In this document: in pieces, positions 35,561-47,275 of the stretch
Numbering within the stretch: the first letter of the stretch is position 1
Layout of the letters: every line of letters begins with the position of its first letter
Assembly: GCA_009193035.1 (NCBI GenBank)
Contig: SWDT01000065.1
Span: 1 to 64,000 of the forward strand
Length of the DNA stretch: 64,000 bases
Direction: 5' to 3'
Source of the DNA: Halicephalobus mephisto
Taxonomy: Eukaryota > Nematoda > Chromadorea > Rhabditida > Panagrolaimidae
Position numbers and translations under genes: made by a program
Notes under the pieces: generated by a model
The model's input: only the letters and a program-made list of their open reading frames with translations
Told to the model about the DNA's origin: nothing
Databases searched by the model: none

Positions 35561-36114
35561 AAAATATAAAATAATGTATTTAAAAAATTATTTAAACGTG
35601 GATTTTTGGAACTTTCCAATTAGGATTTCGAAATTGAACTTTTTCATTTACGTGATTTTATACATTTTTGAAAGGATTCAGTGACTCTTACAGTATTTTA
35701 AAAAATGAATTCATTTGTCATATAATCCCGAAAAAAAATTTTATAGGAATTTAGAAATTTTCCACTTGAAACCAAAAAAAAATGAAATATAGTGTTTACG
35801 GAATTCTGTAAGGCTTCAGAAACATCCAGAAGATTCTGAGTCATAGGGCTGTAAACACAAAAATTTTTTCAATGACATCATAAAAAAATTTATTTTAACG
35901 CGAATTTTAAAACTTTCCAGTTAAGAAAAAATTTTTATTTTTATAAAGTTCCACAATTATTTAAAAAATTAAAAAAAAGAAATATTTGATTCAAAATTTT
36001 GAAAAATTACTGTAATATGAAATTAAAAATTTTAAACTAATATTGAAAATAATAAAATTGAATAACTGTGGTTTTTTGAAATCCCAAAATCGTCTTCAGA
36101 AGAATTCTGGAAAT

Positions 36115-36480
36115 TTCTAGAATTATAAAAATTCATGTCAAAAAAATCATAATTTTCCACTTTTTACAGTAATATAGTTTTTAAAGTTTTTAAACAATTA
36201 TAAAAATTCGTATCAAAAAAAATTATAAAATCATAATTTTCCACTCTTTACAGTAATATAGTTTTTAAAGCTCTTAAAGAATTTTAAAAACTCGTATCAA
36301 AAAAAATTATAAAATCATAATTTTCCACTTTTTACAGTAATATAGTTTTTAAAGTTTTTAAAAAATTATAAAAATTCGTATCAAAAAAATTATAAAATCA
36401 TAATTTTCCACTTTTTACAGTAATGTAATTTTTAAAGTTTTTAACGAATTTTAAAAATTCATGTCAAAACAGTTTCAATA
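36115..36480. repeat. Tandem array, 76-85 bp units
   Basis: Four to five units of TCATAATTTTCCACTTTTTA then CAGTAATATAGTTTTTAAAG. Confidence 0.65.
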
Positions 36481-37069
36481 TAATACTAATTTCTAATTTT
36501 CATGTTCATATTATTTTTCTTTATTGTTTTAATTCTTTGAATATTTCCAAAAATTTATTGTGGTCTTATTTTAAAACTTGTCATTTTAAAGAAGTAATTT
36601 GTGTTTCAATTTTCCAACTAAGCTCGTTGATTAGTCCGAAAATTCTATCATTAAAAATTTGTTTTTTAAATTAGCACAATTTTTAAAAATTAATAAATTT
36701 TTTTTCTTGTTATATCCGAATTTATTTTTCATTTATAATTATTTTAATTTTTGTTTTTTTTTTTGTAAAATTAAAAAAATCTAAAATACTTTTTTGTTAT
36801 TTTTATTCAAAAATTGAAATCGATAAAAATATATTTAAATTAATTTGAAATTTTCTATCAAATTTTGTTTGTAAATTGACTTATAATTTAAAAGATGAGT
36901 AATTCTTGGATGGCGATTAAATTACATACGTTCAAGGTTTTCCGTTTTCTGAAGAAGTGTTACTTAGATTAGAAATTTAAAAATCCGATTATGAACGACA
37001 ATATTTCTGGATTTTCGTCCTTATTATTGAAACGACTGTCGACTTCCGAATCCTTTCTAAATATAGATA

Positions 37070-38110
37070 AATAAGTATTTACAAACAATTTCTAAGGTGT
37101 TAGTGCTACATTTATTACGTAAATATTTGAGCTAAACTGGATTTGAAGGATATTAAGTCTTAAAAATCATAATTTTTATTTTTGTCATATATCAAACTAT
37201 TTTTTATGAATGCGTTCTTAGACTTAGTACATAAGCACTCAATAGATAACTTTGAAGATGTTGATCCTAAATCCAGTGCATAATTATCTCAGATAAACCG
37301 GACTTGAAAGATAGGTTTTGAAAATTGTAATTTTCAAACGCCTTATGTATGAAGTTGATGATTATTTCGTAAATCTGCTTTTGTATTTTAGAAACAAATG
37401 CCCAGTAGATAAGTTTTAGAACGTTACAACTAAATTAATTACGTAGGTGTTTGAGATAATCTAGACCGGAAATACAGAAGGCTCTGAAAATTATAACTTT
37501 CAAACGCCTTATATATGAAATTGATGGTTGTTTCGTAAATTAACTTTTATATTCGAAAAAAAGTACTCGATAGATAGGTGTTACAGCTAAATTTACCGTA
37601 TATATCTGAGATAAACTAAACAAAAGATAGAAAATCTTAAGAATTGTTAATTTTTTTTATCATATATGAAATTAGTTATTTTCCATAAATCTATTTCTAA
37701 GCTTAGTGGTAAGTACTCGATACTTAGTTCTCAGATATCTGGTGCTAAATTCGCCGCATAAATATTCCAATCAAAGTAACGTTCAAAGATACGAGGTTCT
37801 AAATTTTGTAACTTTTGTACTTGTACATTGAATCCATTTTTTTTATGAATTCGGTCTTGCAGTTAAAAATGAATGTTAAATAAGTAACTCTTACACTCTA
37901 GTACTAACTTTGTTAGATAAATGTTTCAATTAAAGCAACACTAGAAAGTGCAATAGTTCACAAATCACGTTTTTTTCTGTTTTGCATATCATCAGAACGA
38001 TTTTTACAAATCCGCTTCCAGACTTGGCAAATACCTTCGACTGGAAATCCCCTAACCTTTAGTGGTAAATTTACTTTCTAGACGCCTTGGGTGTAGTAGC
38101 GCCATGGATT
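37070..38110. repeat. Decayed array, about 160-bp period
   Basis: The landmark (GAGATAAAC.GGA.TTGAAAGAT-like) returns at about 37127, 37288, 37450, 37605, 37767 and 37923, spacings of 155-162 bp. Between landmarks ATATATGAAATTGAT and GTACTCGATAGATA-like segments keep the same order. Units are heavily diverged. Confidence 0.5.
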
Positions 38111-38961
38111 ATAGAATCTTAAAGATGATAACTTACAAAGATGCCACAAAATACAAATTCTGAAGGTTATTTTGAAACTATTGAAAAGTATGGCTTCTAT
38201 TTGAGCAATTTCCGAGAGAAGTTTGTTTCGACTTATTTGACTTCTGAAATTAAATTGCTTTGAAAGTTTTAAAAAAAGAAATTTTTGTCTTACTGGGTCT
38301 ATATATCAAATCGACTTTTCTATATTCACTTTGAATTTGGGATATAGATATTTGATTTTTAAGTTTTATAATTAATCCAAATTCGTTTTTCAAGCATTTC
38401 TGACACAACATAACTAAGAGTTAGAATAATGAAGATGAATATTTATATCTGCATTATATATAATTGAGTTTTATTTATTTGTCTGCTTGTGGACTTCCTT
38501 GTAGACTTAGTAAATTAGCACTCAATCAAGAGTTCTTAGAACTTTGATACCAAGTTTGCTCTGCAAGTACTACAAAGTAATTATAAAAGATATGTGATCT
38601 TAAAACTTACAACTTCTATGTTTAAATTAATCGGGAAAAATTCCGAATGTAATTCGTGAATTCTCCAAGATTCGTCTTCTGATTTAAGTTTTTCGAAAAA
38701 TGATTACAATTGATCTACTTCTAGAATTAAATTAATATCCAGCGTTCCCCAGGAGAATTTTGTTTTTTATTTGCAAAACTGTAAACAACGTATCCAAGCT
38801 GTTATTACCATACTTCCAACTTGCCTTCCTAAACTGTTTACTGTATTGAAGTCAATTATTATCTTCAACAAAGACTCTCTAAGTGTCTGGTTATCTTGAA
38901 AATCGTAAATCGTTAATTATTTGATTTTATTTTTGGTTTATTGTTTGTTTCAGATTCCAAT
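38111..38961. other. Upstream of the nematocin-receptor-like gene
   Basis: No gene. It ends in TTTGTTTCAG, an acceptor eight bases before the receptor ATG. Confidence 0.35.
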
Positions 38962-41955
38962 ATGACTGAATTTGAAACTATTCAGTCTCAACCTAATTCC
39001 ACTCCTTCAATGACCATAGATCAGGATTCTCTGCTGGATATTTTCGAAGGAGATCAACCTGAGCTCACAGCAATGATCCTCCATCAGGCTGCTACTATTT
39101 GCTTCACTTTACTGGGGAATCTGCTGATGATATTTGTAATTTTCCGTCACAATGACGTCAAAAAAAGAAAAAAAGTCACTCCTGTTCAGGTTTGGATTTT
39201 ATTTTTTTATTTCTGAACAATGTAAAAAAATTATTAAATTATAATCGAAAAATAAATTAAGCATCGTTCGTGTCAGGACCACTACTTTAGATCTACTTTC
39301 AAAAAACTGAAAATCAATAAAATTTTCATTTTAAAAAAATAGTTTCTGACATGGATGATTTTTAAACATCATTATTGCATTTGTGATTGAAAAATAATTA
39401 TTTTTCGTGGTAAGACAATTACTTTCAATAATGTTTATTGAAGATATCCTCATGTGAAAAAATATCAAACTTGATGCTAATTGTTCTTAAGAACTACTGG
39501 CCTAACTAAGTATCAAACAATAAACAACTATTTTTCGGACCAGAATCACTACTAAATACAGATCCCACGGAACTTGTCTTTTCGATCTGATGTTTTTATT
39601 CTAAGATATAAAGCTTATAATCCCAGGAGCAAATAATAGAGGACTCCAAGCTTGAGTATATTATGTTGTAAATCCTATATTGTAGTTGCTTTGAAAACGT
39701 TCGATAAAAAAAGTGCTAAATCCCAAAAGCAGTGGTGAAGATCATAGTTCACACCGTTCAACTACTATTCGAAATATTGTTTCTTTTTTGGTTTATTTTT
39801 AACACAAATCTCGAACTTTGGTAATTAAATCATTATTATAAACAAGTTATAAAATACAAAAGCAACATAATCGATAAATCTTTGTTAAGTTTATTAACAG
39901 TCTTTCTGGATCAGTGGCGATCATAACTCGCATCGATTAAGTATTTTAAAATTCCTCTAAAAACATAAACATTCAGAAAATTCAAAATCAAAAACATCGG
40001 TTTCGTCACGAATGACGTTTGATTTATTTTTTTAATTATGAATTTGATTACTGGGTTCTTAAGGAACATTTTAGATGCTTATGTTGCACATGTGTACCTC
40101 TGATATTATGTACGCTTTAATTACGGTGTTCCCGACTATGTTAATTACGATTACTGTGCCGGTTTTCTATGGTCCTGATTGGCTCTGCAAAGTTGTCAAG
40201 TTTTTGCAGGTTTGGAAACCCGATTACTGTAGGATTTATTTTCTTTCTAGGTCTTGCCGATGTATTCTTCTTCTTTTCTCCTGGTAGCGATTTCGGCAGA
40301 TAGATATTATGTAAGTTATTTTTCACATTTAATGATTGTTTATGGATTCAACTTTCAGGCCATCTGTAGACCTCTGGAAGCAATGATGTCGACTAGTCAA
40401 TACAGTAGGTCAACTAAATATGCTTTATCCGCTTGGATATTCGCGATAATCCTCTCTACGCCTCAATTTTGGCTTTTTTCGAAAAACGAATACGGTGATT
40501 GTATTGTAGAATATCATGAACCATGGCAGGTGGGAATTTTAATAATTATTATTAATCATAAATTATTTTAAATTCAAAAATAGAAAATTTTAAAAATTCA
40601 TATTGAAAAAATTTCGAAAAAACATAATTTTCTGAAATAATAACTTTCAAAAATTTAAAAATTCATGTTGGAATAATTTCGAAAAAACATAATTTTCTAA
40701 AATAATATAAATCTATAAATTTAAAAAATTCATTTTTGAATAATTTTGAAATAATATAATTTTCTAAAACAATATAAATTTATAAATTTTAGAAATTCAT
40801 TTTTGAATAATTTCGAAAAAACATAATTTTCTAAAATAATATAAATTTAAAACTTTAAAATTCATTTTTGAATAATTTTGAAATAATATAATTTTCTAAT
40901 TTTAATGATAAAATTGTTTTTTTCAGTATCCTGTCTACGTCATTTATTTCAACGTCGTCGTTTGGTTGTTGCCGAGTGTGATTGCCGGTATTCTTTATTA
41001 CAAAGTCTGCAGAGCTATGTGGCAATCTTTGGCGTACAACAAAAACTACTCAATATCGTCGACGAAATCCTCAATGTCTTCATCGAAATCCCTTCGAAAA
41101 ACTTTCATAAATTCTGAAAAAAATACAAAAAACAATTTTATAATTTCAAAAAAAATCAGTGCTCCTATTATTTCTAATCCAATTTTTTTACCTGATTCTT
41201 CATTGAGCGAAAAATCATTATTATATCATACTTTTTCGAACAAATCTGCAGAAAAAAATAATTTGGATCAAAAACGAGCAGGTACGGTAAAACTGACGTT
41301 GACCATCGTCGCGGCCAATTTCGTCCTCTGGGCCCCCTTCTGCATCATATCCGTCATCGACGCCTTGATGCCTTATTTTCTAAGTAAGCTTCAACTTTAT
41401 TTTTAAAAACATTAAAATTAAAAAATATTTTATTTTTTATAAAATTAAAAAATATTTTATTTTTTGTTAAATTACAAAGTATTTTATTTTTGTAAAACTA
41501 AAAAGTATTTTACTTTTGTTAAATTACAAAGTATTTTATTTTTGTTTAATTAAAAAATATTTTATTTTTTATAAAATTAAAAAATATTTTATTTTTTGTT
41601 AAATTAAAAAATATTTTATTTTTTATAAAATTAAAAAATATTTATTTTTTGAAAACTAAGTTTGATTATGATACTGTAACAATTTATAATTAATTTTTTT
41701 AAATTAAGTTTAAAAATTATTTTTTTAGGTCCTGTGGTGGCTACTTATATCATGTTTTTTGGGAATCTTAATAGTTGCATGAATCCGTGGATTTGGTTCT
41801 ACTTTAACAAAAGTACAGTCCGTACAGTATTCTCCGACATAATTAACTGCATTACGAAACGCAAAAATAAGGAAAAATTGACCAGATCGGTCACGAACGT
41901 CGGCTATTCCACCATAGAAATGGCCATTCTCAGCAGAGGAAGCGAGTCGTTTTGA
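38962..41955 (+). CDS. Nematocin/vasopressin-receptor-like GPCR
   Basis: Six exons, 38962-39189, 40075-40209, 40251-40310, 40359-40529, 40927-41383 and 41729-41955, give 425 aa with consistent phases. The ATG is eight bases after TTTGTTTCAG. Diagnostic features of the vasopressin/oxytocin receptor group: FYGPDWLCK (107-115) before TM3, FLQVLPMYSSSFLL within it, ADRYYAICRP (DRY 138-140), and NSCMNPWIWF in TM7 (365-374). Cys114 and Cys189 can form the conserved disulfide. GNLL marks TM1 and TSD stands in TM2 for the usual LAD. The third intracellular loop (about 224-312) is long, Ser/Lys-rich and low in complexity. The likely ligand is a nematocin-type peptide acting through G proteins at the cell surface (family knowledge); GnRH-type receptors are the nearest alternative. 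Introns 4 and 5 contain A/T tandem arrays. Confidence 0.87.
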
Positions 41956-42039
41956 TCTCTCTTCTCGTCAATACCCGAGATTTCCTTACTTGACCGGATT
42001 CAATGATCAGAACTATCGCTTTTCGAACTTTTCAATTGA

Positions 42040-42330
42040 TTTCGAACCAATTCGAATTCGAAAATTGCAAGATTCAAATTTAAACCGAACTAATTCGAAT
42101 TCGAAAATTAAAAAATTTAACTTCAAATCGAATTAGTTCAATTTCGAAAATTAAAAAATTCAAATTCGAATTAAAAAATTAAAAAATTTAAAATTTAAAA
42201 TTCGAATTAGAAAATTAAAAAATTTAAATTCGAATTTGAAAATTTAAAAATTTAAATTTAAATTTGAAAATTTAAAAATTTGAAAATTGAAAAATTTAAA
42301 TTTAAATTTGAAAATTGAAACCAAACAAAT
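42040..42330. repeat. Low-complexity TTCGAATT-type tract
   Basis: Repeated AATTCGAATTCGAAAATT grading into A/T only, between two convergent genes. Confidence 0.5.
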
Positions 42331-42515
42331 TCAATTTCGAAAATCAAAGGTTTCGAAAGCTTGACAGTTCTGTCAATAATCAAATTTCTGATGTAAAATA
42401 ATATATTTCTTCAATTTTTAAATTTTATTTTTGTTGAATTTCCGGTTTCGAAGAAATATTAATTATTTAATTCATAATGTACAGTATATTTTATAAAATA
42501 AAATTATAAATAACA

Positions 42516-44164
42516 TTAGGCGATCATTGTGACAGCTATCCTTCCGCGATCAACCTCGGATCCATTGAGTTGATTTTCGAGTAACCTGAGCTCGCTCAAG
42601 AGGAGGTTCCTGATCGTCGGAGCGGTTATTGGACTGCTTGAGGGGATGATTATCGAAAGTCGAAATTGTACTTGAAGATCTGATTCTCTTTAAAAAAGTT
42701 ATTTTTTAAAATAAGTTCAAAAAAATTATTTTTTAAATATGCTTAAAAAAGTTATTTTTTAAAATAAGTTCAAAAAAATTATTTTGTAAAACAAGTTGAA
42801 AAAAATTATTTTTTAAAATAAGTTCAAAAAAGTTATTTTTTAAAATATGTTTAAAAAAATTATTTGTAAAATAAATTCAAAAAAATTATTCCTTAAAATA
42901 AGTTAAAAAGTTATTTTTTAAATAAATTCAAAAAATTATTTTTTAAAATGTTTGGAAAATTAAAAAAAAATAAATCTTAAAAAATTGTAGCAATAAATTT
43001 TCGAAAAATCTAAAAAAATTAAATTTAATATTTATTTGGATAATTAACTTTCAACTTTATTTTTAGAAAAAATTAATTTCTAAGTTTATTCTAAAAATAG
43101 TTGGTTTTTAATTAATTTTCAAAAAAAATTTTCAGATTTATTTTTAAGAAAATTTTTTAATTAATTTCAAAAAAATTAATTTTCATTTTTATTTAAAAAA
43201 ATTAATTTCGATTTTATTTTTGAAATTTAATTTTTAATTTATTTTGAAAAATTAATTTTCATTTTTATTTTTTAAAAATTTATTTTTAATTTATTTTTAA
43301 TAATTAATTTCTATTTAAAAAAAAAAATAATTTCGATTTTATTTTTGAAATTTAATTTTGAATTTATTTTTAATAATTAATTTCAGTTTTTATTTTGAAA
43401 TTTAATTAACTTACTCATTTCGAATCGAACGGACCCCTACAGTAGGCTGGAGGTCTCTCAAAGTACTTTGAGATATCATCGATGTCAGCTAGAAATAAAC
43501 TCGATTTTCATAAAACTGAATTTTGAATTACGGTACTTACAGCATTCTGTAGCATAGCAAAGGCTTGTTGATACTCGAAACTTGTGGGATTTTCGAACAT
43601 GTTGTTGGCTTGATCCACTACGTAGATCTGGATGTCGAAAGTCCGGTTGACCAGGGGATCTCCTCCTGGTGGGATTACTGTAGGTGCCGGGGAAGTAACA
43701 ATGACGTCTCTTGCTTGGTGAGTTGTGAAAACCCCTGTGGCAAACAAGACGATTATGACGATGACTAAAGCTATCAGCAACAGCGAAACTAATCCCAAAA
43801 GAATGATTAAAATCAATTTTGATCTGAAATATTTCTACAGTAATTTTATTAATTTTAAAAAATTGTGATAATTTAGAAAATTGAATTACCGATTTTCTCT
43901 GGCGAAGAGATCATCTTTTTTGTCGGATTTTGGAGTTCTGTCGGCTGGGACGGGGGCTGAATGGAGGGGTTTGCCGTAGGGGTCCCGGTTCGTCCAGCCC
44001 CTCTGGAACATGTACTCGGCCCCGGACCCCGGCTCGTAACTGACCCCCGGGGATCCGGAAGCCGCCTGAGGCTTGTAAGCTCCAGATCTTCCAGAAGACG
44101 AAAAACTGGAATGTCCGTCAAAATCGTCAACGTAAATTTGGCGAAATCGTCCGGATATTGACAT
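42516..44164 (-). CDS. Type II membrane protein with SEA-like ectodomain
   Basis: Four exons, 44164-43890, 43823-43541, 43488-43415 and 42687-42516, give 267 aa. The N-terminal 94 residues are hydrophilic, Gly/Ser/Pro-rich and presumably cytoplasmic. One strong hydrophobic segment (about 95-124, LILIILLGLVSLLLIALVI...) has basic residues before it, giving N-in orientation. The ectodomain has the layout of a SEA domain: NRTFDIQIYVVD (first strand, with an N-glycosylation site), a FAMLQNAL helix, VRSIRNEESDLQVQF and FRLSIII strands, then the IRNLLLSELRLLENQL helix. The autocleavage GSVVV is replaced by a non-matching EESDL, so the domain is probably not self-processed. No protease or other domain follows. 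The exon 4 acceptor (TTTTTTAAAG) is weaker than usual but is the only one that keeps the SEA frame. Function unknown. Confidence 0.7.
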
Positions 44165-45474
44165 TTAATAAAAATAAAAAAATAATTTAATAAAAATATT
44201 TCATTAAAATAGTATTCAAAGAACTGGATCAACTATAGCCAGCTTTAGCTCATGGATTAAAGTGGAGGTTTGTCGATCTAGCAATATTCGAGCATGACTC
44301 GATAAATATAAAAAAGAACGAAAATCGGGAGCTGTCCCTGTTCGTCCCGTTTTCGACAAACATAGCCCGGTCATCTCGAGAAACATGCTTTTCGAAATTT
44401 TATAAAAAGTTGTATAGGAAATGAAATACAAAAATGGATGATTTATAAAACTGGAAATGTCCAATAAAAAAAAATTTAACTGATCTCGATTGGACACTTG
44501 AGAAAATTGTTAAACATCGGTCTCAAAAAATAAAAATTTTTGATCAATTTTCATTTTTTAAATAAATAAACAAAAGCGCAAATTTCAAAAATAAAAAAAT
44601 AAATTTAAAAAATGTAAATTTTATTTTATAAAATTTTTAAAAATTCAAGTTTTAGGATTTTCAAAAATAAAATATTTTAACTTTTTAAAAATTTAAAAAA
44701 CAATTATTTAAAAATAATAAAATTTAAATGAGGTACTGTAGTGAAAATAAAAAAGATTAAAGTTCTCGTCGAGACCAAAGTTCAGAACCTGAGGCTATTC
44801 TTTAAAACAACAATGTTAATTTTGGATTATTTCGAAAAAAAATAATTTTCGTTTAAATGTACCTAAAATTTTTTATTTTAATTTTAAAATTAAATTTTTT
44901 AAATTTTTAAATTTTTAAATGTACCTAAAATTTTTTATTTTAATTTTAAAAGTTTATTTTTTAAATTAATTTTTATATTTTTCGAATTCAATAAAAGTTT
45001 CAAAAAATAATCATATAAAAAATAAATTATGCAAATTTATTCGAAATTTTTTGAATAAAAAATTAGTTTAAAATTTATGTTATTTTTGTAATAAATATTT
45101 TTTATATGTTAACAAAAAAGATAAAATTTATGTTATTCAAAAAAGTGGATGAACTTTTTATTCGAAATTTATGATATTTTTTAATTTTAAAATTTTAAAA
45201 AATATATTTGTTCAAAATTGAAGAAAAAGTTAAAAAATTTATGATAATTTTTTAATTTTTATTGAAATTTATTTTCATTTAAAAAAAATAAAATAATTCA
45301 AATTTATTTTAAATTGAAAAAAAATAAATTTAAAATTTAAAAAAATTCTTTCAAAGGTTCTTGGAAAGAAAAATGTGCATTTTTCGAAGTAATCTGAGGT
45401 TGAAACATTTAAGAAATAAGCCAATTGTCGTAATTTAATCATTATTGTATTTGTTTTGAAAACAATTTGATAAA
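44165..45474. other. Intergenic, AT-rich
   Basis: Between divergent genes. A 93-codon minus-strand frame at 44497-44216 has no supporting features. 44860-44960 contains a direct duplication of about 55 bp. Confidence 0.35.
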
Positions 45475-45650
45475 ATTATAAAATTATAAAATTATAAAAT
45501 TATAAAATTATAAAATTATAAAATTATAAAATTATAAAATTATAAAATTATAAAATTATAAAATTATAAAATTATTATAAAATTATAAAATTATTATAAA
45601 ATTATAAAATTATTATAAAATTATAAAATTATTATAAAATTATAAAATTA
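45475..45650. repeat. AAAATTAT microsatellite
   Basis: Perfect 8-bp units of AAAATTAT from 45475 to about 45573, then a compound form with an extra ATT every second unit. Confidence 0.9.
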
Positions 45651-45670
45651 AAGTAATGAAGTGAATCTGA

Positions 45671-45902
45671 GGTTGGTATTTGAACTTTTATCCACCTCCA
45701 CAACTCGGTCGCTTGACTCCTGGATGGAACCCCGACATCGATTATGCTTTTTTTTATTTTCTGGAAATTGGACCTCAACTGGTCACCGCCCAAAAAGTTT
45801 TCAAATATGTGAATAACTGGCATTTTTTATTATTTTTAAATTTGGTCATTTGTCATTTGAGTTTTCGTCGGATCTATGACAAGCAAATTGCCCCTGGTTC
45901 CG
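45671..45902 (+). other. Possible upstream exon of the 180-aa membrane protein
   Basis: Open for 77 codons and ends at G|GTACTT. A 45-nt intron (45903-45947, ending GTGGTTTCAG) would join it in frame to the gene below. It has coding-like composition (PPPQLGRLTPGW, LEIGPQLVTAQKVFKYVNNW) but no ATG, and the microsatellite stands directly upstream. It may be an internal exon of a longer transcript or a non-coding leader. Confidence 0.3.
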
Positions 45903-45967
45903 GTACTTGACCAAAGTCTTTAAAAATAAACTTTTTCGTGGTTTCAGCAACTTTGTTTTTGAATCAG

Positions 45968-47228
45968 ATGTTTGAATTTTTTATTATATTTAATTTCATC
46001 GATTACTGTATGGCTTATCCGTCGACATCGACGATGAAGACCGCGATTCAAAAAAATACTTTATTTCCGAATTCTTTCAAATTACGAAATAAAATGTTTT
46101 TTCGTTCCGACAGAAATGTAAAATTGTATTCTGTGGATCAGATTCTGAAGCAGGAATTCTACGAACCCGAAGACTATGTCATCAACGAAAAAGAAATCAT
46201 CTGGTCCGAAGACCGCTACAGTTCGGACAGCGGCCATCCGTCGATTGATTTTCCGAAAAGGTAAATTTTTTACGAAAAATAATATTTAAAAATTTAATGA
46301 TAAAAAATAAGTAATTAAATTTATTTTAAAAACAAAAAAATTCTCAATAACGAGATGTTTATTTAAAATTTTTTCAAAAAATGAAAATGGAAGATATTTT
46401 TGAAGAAAAATACCGATCTTGGAACGAATAATGTTTAAGAAATCAGCAACTAAAGTCGTTAAAAAATGAGGCAAAAATTATTCGCGTCGGGACCAATACT
46501 TGAAATTGTTCTTCAGAAAATAAAACCAGGAATATTCGAATAAAAAAACATTTTTCCTGACATGAATAATTTTGAAAGGATCAGAAATTGAATTTACTCG
46601 ATGTGTAATGTATTATTTATAAAACCATAATTAAAAATGTCTTCTTAGAAATTAAGTAAAACAATTTTAGAATAAAAAAACATTTTCCTTATATGAATAA
46701 TGTTGAAAGGATCAGAAAATGGATTTACTCGATGGGTAATGTATTATTTATAAAATCATAATTGAAAATGTCCTTTCGGAAATAAAACCAAGAATTTTCG
46801 AATAAAAAAGACGTGTTTCATCACAAATGGTATGTAATCCATTCTTTCATCGAAATCTTCCAAGTATTCAATACTGTTGAATCAATTTTTGTATGAACTT
46901 CTGATGAATAACTTGTTTATTCAGTTAGTCCTCAAAAATTTTCATCGATTTATATGTACAGTAATATTGGAATTTCAGAACAGGGACTTATTCCTTACTC
47001 ATGACTTTTGGCATTCTTGGATCTGTGATAATCTTGATAATTATCGTTTATTTGAATCACGTGCTTTTCCTCAAAAAACTCAGACAACAGGAACGTCGGG
47101 ACAGAATCCGGACTTTGATGGAGAATTCCCTGGTCTTGCTCGCTTACAGTGGCCAGAAGCCGGATCTTGAAGAAAATTTACAAAGACGATCTTCGTTGTT
47201 AGATGCTTTTAGAAAATTCCGACTGTAG
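45968..47228 (+). CDS. Small single-pass membrane protein, 180 aa, unknown
   Basis: Exons 45968-46260 and 46979-47228 join in frame (AG|A). The ATG follows GGTTTCAG by 20 bases. The N-terminus MFEFFIIFNFIDYCMA looks like a short signal peptide. A basic then acidic extracellular stretch follows (about 17-98, with VKLYSVDQILKQEFYEPEDY). A strong transmembrane segment (MTFGILGSVIILIIIVYL, about 105-122) precedes a highly basic tail (LKKLRQQERRDRIRTL) with a RKFRL C-terminus. I know no family with this pattern. AATAAA at 47270-47275. The start could be further upstream if the preceding open segment is part of the gene. Confidence 0.6.
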
Positions 47229-47275
47229 TTATTTTTTCAAAACTGTTTTTAAACAAAATTTTAAATTCGAATAAA

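Noticed and set aside
45475..45650. Regular spacing suggestive of a CRISPR-like array
   Set aside because: It is a plain 8-bp microsatellite without spacers, in eukaryotic DNA.
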